Below, one piece after another: positions 9,301 through 15,074 of a stretch of 20,916 nt of DNA. The notes below the pieces were generated by a model. That model did no database searches. It was not told the DNA's origin and was given only the letters and a program-made list of their open reading frames with translations. The stretch's first letter is position 1. The number at the start of each line of letters is the position of its first letter. A program made the position numbers and the translations under genes. The stretch is from a virus, in IMG/VR virus record IMGVR_UViG_3300023172_001913, positions 1 through 20,916 of that record. The stretch is one strand, 5' to 3'.

Positions 9301-12300
9301 TTTTCCAAAGAAGTGGAACATGGATTGATGCTGCGAATCAGCTCAATCAAAACCGAGCATTTATTCAGTCTGAGACTCTTGGTTATATCAAGTCCGAATT
9401 CCCATCATTTACTTGGGGTACACTAGAAAGTAAGTGTTATCGCGATATTGGTCTTGTTGTAGACGCATTAGAACATGATCTGAGATTCGGTGGAAATGAG
9501 AAGACTGTAAAGGCAGCAGAATCTTATTTTAGAGAAGGAACACTTGATTACATCTCTGGCGAGATTAATGCCACCATTGAAGCATTTAGTTATGCGGTTC
9601 GTTTGTGCAAACTTGCAATGAGGAACTGGGATTATGTAGATCGTCAAGTATCTTGGACTCCTGGAACCAATATTGTAGAAACTAGCGATACCAACAACAT
9701 CGCTATTGGTATGAAAGTCAGTGCTGGTAGAGCATTCCCAGAAGGAACTACAGTAACCGATATTCTTGATTCCAGAAGAATCACCGTAAGTAATAATTCA
9801 CTAACGACTAGCGGTCTCCCCTCGGGAAATGCTCAGATGACATTTATCTGGAGTGGATTAAATACTGGTACATTCTTTGATGCCTCTACTCTTATTGAGA
9901 AGAATAGAACTAATATTCAGCGCGAAGCAGCACATAGAATTTACGATCAATATCCAAACTTCACATACCCAAGAGTTCCAGAAGCAGCATACAGATTTAA
10001 AGATGCGAGAAGATTGATCTATGAGAACTTACAAGATATCGTTTCACAAACAATCACCGAACTTGAGTCAACCTTTGGTGCTGAGTACGCTACAGATAAA
10101 TGTGCTAGAGATCTTAAGATCATTGTCGCTGCTGTCGCTGAAGATACCGCACGTGGAGGAAACTCAACAACAATTGAAGCCACAAATCAATACTTTGACA
10201 ATCACGATGCACTAGACGGCGAGAGAACTGAATCTGTCTATGCATTTGAATACGCAAGAGAACTGTGTATTGAGGCGCTAAACAACCGTGGAACATATAC
10301 AGATGCAAACATCATTCTTGTTCCAGAGTGTACGAATGTAAATTCTGCAGTAACTACATTATTTGATATTCTAATTTCTTCCATCACAAACAATCAGAAA
10401 CCTACTATTACCAAAAACACTGGTATTAAGGAGTGGGTTGAAGCAGAAGACTTCTGTTTCAGAGATACTGGACTGTTTGTTGATGCTGTTGTTTATTGCC
10501 TACGTTACGGTGGCAATGAGAAAGTTATTGACTTCGCCAATGCTTACTTCTACAAGGGCGACATCAACCACGTTAAGGGTGAGTTGAGAGAAACAATCTA
10601 TGCTTATAATCAAGCAAGAGATTTGATGATTGCTGCAATGCTAAATCAAATTTCAGGAACAACTATTATTGCTCCTGCCACAGATCCTCTTGTTCGTATT
10701 GATACGACTTCTCCTTACTGTGCTGAAGTACAAAGTGCTATCACAACTTATGCACAGATTGTAGAAGATACTCTAGAAGGAGGTCCAGATAGAATTGAAG
10801 TTATTCCTCAGAATGAAAACTCCGCTGGAAATTGGACCACTCTCAAGACATATTCAAACATCAATATTCTTCCTGACGTACAACTAGTAAATGGCATTCT
10901 CAAAGAATGCGAAGAAGTTGCTTCAGCACTGGATTCTTTGTATGAAAATGTTCGTGCAACTCTAGTTACTGGAGTAGGAACTGCGACTGTTTCAAGAGCA
11001 GATTATATTGATGGCGAAAACACCGAATTTGAATTGTATTATGAAGATGGTACTGCTGTTAGCACCCAACCAAGAGAAGATCTCTTTATTGCATTGAGCG
11101 GTGTATTGCAGCATGAAACTGCATATACTATTGATAGAACATCTGTACCAAACAAGGTTGTCTTTGCTACTCCACCAATTTGGGGTCAGGAAGAAAACAC
11201 AAAGACTGTTCAGGAACCACTAGCAGTTGAGAAATTCTTCGCTCATAATGTAGGAAAGTATTATCGTTGTGAAATTGATAAGTCTGGTATTTTGACTGGT
11301 TCTGCTGGACCATTCATCATCTTAAATACCGAAGATAAAACGGTACAGAATGTTGACGACCCTCGTTTCGCATATGTTTTTATTGATGGTGTCCTTCAAA
11401 GAGAAACCGATGCATATACAATCAACGGTCCTGCGATTACATTCACCAGAAAAATCTTTAATGATAACAATATAGAAATCATACTGCTCTATGGTAGAGA
11501 TACTGAGCAGACCGTAACTCTATTTGATTTCCAACGCAATACTTATTATAACGAGATTGTATTGACTTGTGATGCAGGATCTGCAAATGAGTTCTTGGAT
11601 TGGAAGTCATGGTATAACAATTCATATGACAAGTTTAAAGTTGCTTATCAGAAAGTTGGTGGTGTCAAGAAGTTTATTGGAAACTTAAAATCATATACAT
11701 CAACATCACAGTCGCTGATTATTACCTTTGCAGGAAATAATCCAGATATTGACAGCAGCAACATTTTCTTTGCGGGTGATTCCGATTTTGCTGATGAGTA
11801 TGAATTGACTGGTACAACTAATACTCTGGTCGTTGTTAGAAACGAAGATAATGATTATAGAATGCAAAGAAATTCTGCTGATTGGTTATATGGATCCGAA
11901 AAGGCAGATGAAGCGTTCTATGAAAGACAGAGACTTCTGGCAAATCTAAACGCAGGTGATATTATCAGAATTGATGGTGAGAAGTCGTTTAGAACCATCA
12001 ACAAACTTCCAAGATATGTAAGTCCAAAAGACTATAATCCTGGTGAAGATGTATCAAACAGTTTCTTTGGATCTGTCACTACAACTAATTATGATGGAGA
12101 GACCGAAGGTGTAGGTCTTAGCGTAACATGCGAAATAACCAATGGAAGCGTAACTTCTATTACATGGAATAGGAAAGATCTACAACTTCTATATGATGAG
12201 GGTATTATTCAACCCACCACTGCATATGGATATAAGACTCCTCCTGTACTACACTTCATTCCCGTAGATCAGCAGGGTGGTGGTGCTAGAGCAGAAGTTG

Positions 12301-13241
12301 TTGTCTCTAGAGGACAGATTATTGATATCGTAATTACAAATCCTGGTTCTGGTTATGTGAAAGCACCAAAGGTTGTAACTGCAAGACAATACGATATTAT
12401 TAAACAGAAGGGAAGAAAAGTTGATACTTTCCACACTCTCGTTATTGGTTCTCAAATTCAACAGCAATCTCCTGTTGCTGCAACTGTAGCCTTTGAATTC
12501 CTCACTGGCATTGAGTCTCTCAGCACCTTTACTGCATCAGCGATTGATGGTGGATATGATGTCAATCTTATCATTCAGAGAGAACTTGATCTATCCCCAC
12601 TTCTTACCAGTGACTTGGAAGTTGTTCGTTTTGGTTCTACTTCAATTGGATCTATTCCAGCACCAGTTTCGCAACCAACTTCTTATGTTAGTAAGGTTAT
12701 TGAAATTGATAGATCTATTGAGTCTCAACCTGTTCTTACAACAGAGATTGCAACAACGTTCTTCCATGAGTTTGGATTCGCTACGAATTCTAACCTTGAA
12801 AACCTAACATTGTTTAATACATTTGAGCAATGGCAGAACTCAACCTTTATAGATACAGGTAATCTAGTATCGGATAATGGTATCGCTATTTCAAAAGTGA
12901 CTCTTGAAGAACTGGAAGCATATGAGATTACTGCAGATGGAGAATCAACTACAGCATTGAGTTTCAATCTTGCGTATCCAACGATTAATTATTACATGCA
13001 AATTCTTGACGTTGCTGATCTACCTGCCGAGGGTGGTCCTGGTTATGCCGCAACGGGAGCAGTTGTATATGTAAACGGTGATACATCTAGGTTCCCTGCT
13101 TCTGGAACCATTTTGCTAGGAAGAGAGCAAATTTCTTACACTAGCAAACTCAGTGATCGTTTCTTAGATTGCACAAGAGGTGTCAATGGAACACCTATTG
13201 AAGAGCATCTCACAGGAGAGTACCTAAGAAACGCCCTATAA
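3324..13241 (+). CDS. 7: Giant gp7-type baseplate wedge protein, 3305 aa, modular
   Basis: Position between genes 6 and 8 matches T4 gene 7. Two blocks resemble, from memory, the C-terminal part of T4 gp7. The first (about 1-300) contains VDKRTLIKNISSFY, KGTDRSIQFLFKCL and EDLVGKSI. The second (about 1743-1816) contains SYYYQDYSYLVKS and KKTSHPAGFQVFGE. T4 gp7 (about 1030 aa) initiates wedge assembly and binds gp6, gp8 and gp10. Inserted and added modules: beta motifs ending in RG..G[TN] (about 76-123, 313-373, 1247-1306, 3246-3305); glycine-tyrosine modules (about 542-710, 1156-1220, 1529-1662, 2987-3025); a YHYH domain (743-852); helical Cys repeats (2000-2535); DGxLQ motifs (1926-1958, 2587-2620, 2683-2712). 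An in-frame TAG directly before the ATG fixes the start. No strong Shine-Dalgarno is seen. The N-terminal half of T4 gp7 is not recognisable. The family assignment is an inference; the reading frame is certain. Confidence 0.82.
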   Translation: MLKTAKKISFLVESQLPDFINEEYELFTKFVKKYYEQLELQGQPLDIITNLETYRDIDFYEKNILKQSTTLIGSLSASATTITVDDASSFPKNGGYIKIDDEICFYTERTDTQFLEVSRGVSGNTKLGDLYTESTFVTTQAATHVNGSTVQNISNLFLYALVKSFEKQYLADFPEAYLKEGVDKRTLIKNISSFYQAKGTDRSIQFLFKCLIKDDPEPEIAYPRDSTLKGSESTWIQVYALKAKVVSGNPEDLVGKSITQNTAEGFASAVVDNVKFAGTYDGEDLYDIILAEQTVNGTFSIAARTKLTKEVTASTTIGDRIDVFSTLGWSKQGEFKLDDETIKFEEKNVNQFVIKSRTGTGVHPVGTAVTYGANVSGNSVSLLVFGILYNVNNISDYPHSSTGDLVDISEAGFLTDDVKIFDAQNNLRWITTGSTPGSSNHGSVTSQISNLNSNVSAIFEDGEGYYIASSGFPSHDIIKAGLTIPTDLQDQKLLKIIRKNPISTTEVYETKYRDIGIATNGIPFLGYKDEEVVLNGPLQTITVSNRGTGYRKEPFVLVDGVANLARTKLAGQVVESVVIDTPGNYTTTPTIEIISGRNAEATAVVTNGEITSITVDNPGEFYSSPPEVLISDRAGKGRFADYTATIDSSGAITGFVKNNGGNLYTQENVSVQIIAVGSGATATAKIREWRKDRYYKNLSNLDSENGYFLQNFVSSRGKGYAYYASPSTLRANDNGSSHSPILGFAYDGNPIYGPYGFENAVNSQSAVVRMTSSYYRNTSRSTGPVVATYPIGTFIDDYTYVDGSGTLDQNNGRFCVTPEFPNGTYAYFMTVDASNVPVFPYILGLNYYSLPVDSNYNSEISQNDIPLRAKRLRTSDIDSNGDLALARINDVKRGSVSSASITRSTSSFSVGSKLVIDNRQTEGSGCAGEVESVKGRQVTAIESQDNKCLYIELVRDAYLFDGDTIIQSGTGATGEIVGNVFTSNKLALRSITGSFSSGDVFSSTTLVLSLILDKNSSYTKGATLSLSDGVNAPVATGEILETTTDQNTVKVKVLTGTFVADDTLFLTSSDLINTTGSVVVSLTPLSKDLPIFKITDNVALLSTSDSHGVAVGEKINVDINPDDSTTTTTYYVRSRIYQEVVFKNPGVDRVLSDTGVGRVAILNGGEDYTPNTYTGIALSGGTGTGAEATIVVSSTGSVSSITITNKGSGYSKFDLLTVGDSALSKTDSTTPKLQVSVDHAGFSIQNAVLNVDSAIGITVNDFLQVNNEIVKVINRTNNALTVERAQKGTVAVDHFNGAVVSIYDPGYNLTAGYHIGTTSKDPYVFSYDPTTQKAVFVYDYAESLSSIAKLGLGSVFFDQSADQRLVEIESVTEPDLYFEFSSDNVTFERNKVIDIKKYYKYNFDVSHSSMSTVNFDFSPSINLNVLALEKTDSANIVDLKIGFGARISTNQYTQKKDVPFTKYFYFDRNGKVNSERSYVNVINDPLQGDKTALYVTDNRVMYETGIAAPHDGSGTITYISKSIFSIGEINSVKVTNIGRDYIKIPLVTGIVPSSSYLAQAEASVESGRLVGVSVTKSGSNYSKPIAVVEGNAKLSTIVDGGKVTGIIIDDQGSGYTTAPTITVIESDLDCYINTQEIGVPTSVKVINNGGSFHNDKTLSSTFRSNYVLTLSNFELDAFAIGETIVQRSGSTEIARARVASWRKGSNLLIVDRIRGIFRTGQDIIGLARNKTARLESLNYTEFNADIKSYYDNQGYFQSDLGKVSDSNQRITDSYYYQDYSYLVKSKTPIDTWRALIKKTSHPAGFQVFGEVLVESSSNVKMSPQSTTKTTSIVQLWDPDVNTVKVISTKKKVTQSIALVKSIEVERGIGSVALDSFNTSEIRAKEVFLNASFDGGFTDKGNLEGTTTFNLVDSDGNSVVPYNEQSLTITLDGILQEPRIAYTVSNNRITFAEPPLGPSVKDGQTAPGVKFYGRLFEFKTDTLNGQYLKKIRNIFQRSGTWIDAANQLNQNRAFIQSETLGYIKSEFPSFTWGTLESKCYRDIGLVVDALEHDLRFGGNEKTVKAAESYFREGTLDYISGEINATIEAFSYAVRLCKLAMRNWDYVDRQVSWTPGTNIVETSDTNNIAIGMKVSAGRAFPEGTTVTDILDSRRITVSNNSLTTSGLPSGNAQMTFIWSGLNTGTFFDASTLIEKNRTNIQREAAHRIYDQYPNFTYPRVPEAAYRFKDARRLIYENLQDIVSQTITELESTFGAEYATDKCARDLKIIVAAVAEDTARGGNSTTIEATNQYFDNHDALDGERTESVYAFEYARELCIEALNNRGTYTDANIILVPECTNVNSAVTTLFDILISSITNNQKPTITKNTGIKEWVEAEDFCFRDTGLFVDAVVYCLRYGGNEKVIDFANAYFYKGDINHVKGELRETIYAYNQARDLMIAAMLNQISGTTIIAPATDPLVRIDTTSPYCAEVQSAITTYAQIVEDTLEGGPDRIEVIPQNENSAGNWTTLKTYSNINILPDVQLVNGILKECEEVASALDSLYENVRATLVTGVGTATVSRADYIDGENTEFELYYEDGTAVSTQPREDLFIALSGVLQHETAYTIDRTSVPNKVVFATPPIWGQEENTKTVQEPLAVEKFFAHNVGKYYRCEIDKSGILTGSAGPFIILNTEDKTVQNVDDPRFAYVFIDGVLQRETDAYTINGPAITFTRKIFNDNNIEIILLYGRDTEQTVTLFDFQRNTYYNEIVLTCDAGSANEFLDWKSWYNNSYDKFKVAYQKVGGVKKFIGNLKSYTSTSQSLIITFAGNNPDIDSSNIFFAGDSDFADEYELTGTTNTLVVVRNEDNDYRMQRNSADWLYGSEKADEAFYERQRLLANLNAGDIIRIDGEKSFRTINKLPRYVSPKDYNPGEDVSNSFFGSVTTTNYDGETEGVGLSVTCEITNGSVTSITWNRKDLQLLYDEGIIQPTTAYGYKTPPVLHFIPVDQQGGGARAEVVVSRGQIIDIVITNPGSGYVKAPKVVTARQYDIIKQKGRKVDTFHTLVIGSQIQQQSPVAATVAFEFLTGIESLSTFTASAIDGGYDVNLIIQRELDLSPLLTSDLEVVRFGSTSIGSIPAPVSQPTSYVSKVIEIDRSIESQPVLTTEIATTFFHEFGFATNSNLENLTLFNTFEQWQNSTFIDTGNLVSDNGIAISKVTLEELEAYEITADGESTTALSFNLAYPTINYYMQILDVADLPAEGGPGYAATGAVVYVNGDTSRFPASGTILLGREQISYTSKLSDRFLDCTRGVNGTPIEEHLTGEYLRNAL
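4947..5215 (+). repeat. Tandem glycine-tyrosine beta modules in gp7-type protein
   Basis: At least three diverged protein-level copies follow each other: TVSNRGTGYRKEPFVLV, VVIDTPGNYTTTPTIEI and ITVDNPGEFYSSPPEVLI. The consensus is a beta strand, then N/D-x-G-x-[GF]-Y, a few residues, P, and a second strand. Further copies occur near 6790-6975, 7908-8310 and 12282-12395. The DNA is not repeated closely, so the copies are old. Confidence 0.75.
5550..5880 (+). other. YHYH-type domain inside the gp7-type protein
   Basis: Residues 743-852 contain GFAYDGNPIYGPYGFENA, then NGRFCVTPEFPNGTYAYF and VFPYILGLNYY. This order is typical of YHYH domain proteins, found in bacteria, eukaryotes and large phage virion proteins. 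The domain's function is not established. Here it sits among beta repeats as one inserted module. Confidence 0.7.
9321..10980 (+). repeat. Cys-containing helical repeats in gp7-type protein
   Basis: Protein-level repeats cover residues 2000 to about 2550. Unit A, WIDAANQLNQNRAFIQ (from 2000), recurs as FFDASTLIEKNRTNIQ (from 2184). Unit B starts at Cys 2038 (CYRDIGLVVDA), 2260 (CARDLKIIVAA) and 2378 (CFRDTGLFVDA), and each copy is followed by R-[FYG]-GGN or RGGN about 15 residues on. A second Cys follows 55-57 residues later in the first two copies (2095, 2315); Met 2435 takes its place in the third. A CxxVxSA tail follows at 2336, 2466 and 2529. The segments look mostly helical, unlike the surrounding beta modules. 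Confidence 0.8.
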
Positions 13242-13254
13242 ATAAATATAAATA
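13237..13254 (+). promoter_or_regulatory. Doubled T4-type late promoter upstream of gene 8
   Basis: TATAAATAAATATAAATA contains two perfect copies of TATAAATA, the -10 element of T4 late promoters, at 13237-13244 and 13247-13254, ten bases apart. T4 late promoters need only this element, which is read by the gp55 sigma factor with the sliding clamp. The first copy overlaps the stop codon of the giant gene. The second ends 36 nt before the gene 8 ATG, leaving room for a short leader. These are the only perfect copies that I found in the window on this strand. Confidence 0.8.
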
Positions 13255-13290
13255 ACTCGGATTCAGTCTTATTACACAGGCACTAGTGCT

Positions 13291-15048
13291 ATGGCAGCTA
13301 TTATTTCAGAAAAGTTTAGAATTTTTAACGCGAAGCAGTTTCTAGAATCCCTAAGCGAAGGTTCTAATGATGCTGATGCAGGTCGTACAAGAATGTACTT
13401 CTTCGTTGGCAGATCTTCTAGATGGGATGCTTACATTGAAATCTTCAACGTAAGTGGAACTTTCCAAGTAGGAGAAACTGTTAGTGGAGGTGGATGGAGT
13501 GGCGTCGTTGCTGCCGTTTATCCTAACAGTCTTCTACTGAACACCATTCTTCCAACGCCTACTACTACACCAGCGTTTGGAACTACACTTACTGGAGGCA
13601 CTTCTGGTGCAACCTCTAAGTCTGGTGTATACAGATATGCAACGGAAGATGCTCCCCCAGCACCACTAGACAACAGATCCGAAAAAAGAGCAATCTACGA
13701 AGAACTAATCGCTGCCAAGAGAATCACTTCACCATTTGCTCGTGCCGTTGTTCCCCGCTACAACTGGAACACTTCACTGAATCCAAAGTTTGACATGTAC
13801 CGTCCAAACTACTCTGCTACCCCAGGTGGCGGTGGTGCTATTGGAGTACAGACTGCACTAGGCGCTACTTCACTGTCTGCTTCTAAGTTCTATGTCATGA
13901 ACGACCAGTATGAGGTCTTTAAGTGCCTCTATAACGGTCAGAATCCAGCAAACCCAACTGGACAAAACGCTACTTACGAACCAAAGTCTCAACCAACTGC
14001 TGGTCAAGGTACATTTGCAAACGGAATCTTCACAGAACCAGCAGGAACTGCTGGATACATCTGGAAGCATATGTTCACTCTTTCTACAGGTGATGTTCTT
14101 GCTTTCCTCTCAACAGACTTCATGCCAATCGCTGCTGCGGGTGATGCTTCAAGAACCGCAGTAGAGGCTCTTGCTGTTGATGGTGCAGTCAATGTTGTTG
14201 TCACCAAAGATGCAGGAACTGGTCTTCCTCCTAGTGCAACTCTATATGCTGCAATCATGGGAGATGGAACTGGCGGTAAAGTAACATTTACGACAGATGG
14301 TAATGGATCTATCACATCTTCTGCTATTGAAGCAGCAGGATCTGGATATACCTATGGTAATGTTCTTCTAGAGACTAATAAGGTCTTCACAGACGCCGCT
14401 CTAACCGCTGCTGCGAGTGCTTTTGCTGGTACTGCTTCCCTAGAGGTCGTAATCGGTCCTGAGGGCGGTCATGGGTCCGATGCGGAGGACGAACTATTCG
14501 CTAAGAGAGTGATGACAAACATTCGTCTCACCTATGACGAAGGTTCAGGCGATTTCCCCGTTGATAACGACTTCCGTCGCATTGGTATTATTCAAGACCC
14601 ATTTGAGTTTGGCACTACCAATTTCGCTGCTGATAGCACCCTACGTGGAACATATGCACTGAAGATTAATGGTGCGTCTGCAGCATACATTCCCGACGAG
14701 GTAATTTCTCAGGATGTTGGTTCTGGAAATACTGCATACGGAACGGTTGTTTCCTGGGATGCTGCTAACGGAATTCTGAAGTATTATCAGTCACCAGACC
14801 TACATACTTCAGGAGGTAAAGTTTACGGATTTACTGGAGGCAATAACGTTGTAGGTGCTACCTCAACCGCTGCTGGTGCAATTGATTCTCTACAAACTGG
14901 AGATCTAGCAGATATTACCTTTGCTTCTGGTCAAGCGACCCCAGAAATTGAACCAAACTCTGGAGAAATCGTATACATAGAGAATAGAAGACAGATTACT
15001 AGAGCTGCTGACCAAATTGAGGACATCAAACTAGTAATTGAATTCTGA
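13291..15048 (+). CDS. 8: Baseplate wedge protein gp8, enlarged
   Basis: This 585-residue protein keeps the landmarks of T4 gp8 (about 334 aa), compared from memory. They are SEKFRIFNAKQFLESL (6-21), YFFVGRSSRWD (36-46), AVVPRYNWNT (from 152), a GYIWKHMF turn (255-262), RRIGIIQDPFEF, and the C-terminal SGEIVYIENRRQITRAADQI reaching residue 585. In T4, gp8 dimers bind gp7 and gp10 within the wedge. The extra length comes from insertions: a beta segment after residue 46 (GTFQVGETVSGGGWSGVV), one containing GSGYTYGNVLL (350-360), and one before the C-terminal block. The only start that fits is ATG 13291: the frame upstream is closed by TAA at 13249 and has no other start in between. There is no clear Shine-Dalgarno. 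The doubled late promoter just upstream suggests independent late expression. Sampled codons are more often C-ending than in the giant gene. Confidence 0.93.
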   Translation: MAAIISEKFRIFNAKQFLESLSEGSNDADAGRTRMYFFVGRSSRWDAYIEIFNVSGTFQVGETVSGGGWSGVVAAVYPNSLLLNTILPTPTTTPAFGTTLTGGTSGATSKSGVYRYATEDAPPAPLDNRSEKRAIYEELIAAKRITSPFARAVVPRYNWNTSLNPKFDMYRPNYSATPGGGGAIGVQTALGATSLSASKFYVMNDQYEVFKCLYNGQNPANPTGQNATYEPKSQPTAGQGTFANGIFTEPAGTAGYIWKHMFTLSTGDVLAFLSTDFMPIAAAGDASRTAVEALAVDGAVNVVVTKDAGTGLPPSATLYAAIMGDGTGGKVTFTTDGNGSITSSAIEAAGSGYTYGNVLLETNKVFTDAALTAAASAFAGTASLEVVIGPEGGHGSDAEDELFAKRVMTNIRLTYDEGSGDFPVDNDFRRIGIIQDPFEFGTTNFAADSTLRGTYALKINGASAAYIPDEVISQDVGSGNTAYGTVVSWDAANGILKYYQSPDLHTSGGKVYGFTGGNNVVGATSTAAGAIDSLQTGDLADITFASGQATPEIEPNSGEIVYIENRRQITRAADQIEDIKLVIEF

Positions 15049-15074
15049 TCAGTTAGAATTAGAGATCTTGCGAG

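Noticed and set aside
12493-12807. 104-residue plus-strand frame in another phase of the giant gene
   Set aside because: It is Leu/Gln-rich out-of-frame translation of a coding region that is continuous in the main frame. The same holds for the alternate-phase frames near 5029, 6811, 10021 and 13910.
13242-13290. Possible terminator between the giant gene and gene 8
   Set aside because: No GC-rich stem with a T-run is visible; the gap is explained by the late promoter boxes and a short leader.
15049-15074. Possible promoter or terminator between gene 8 and the DUF4815-type gene
   Set aside because: Only 26 nt, with no TATAAATA box and no stem-loop that I can see.
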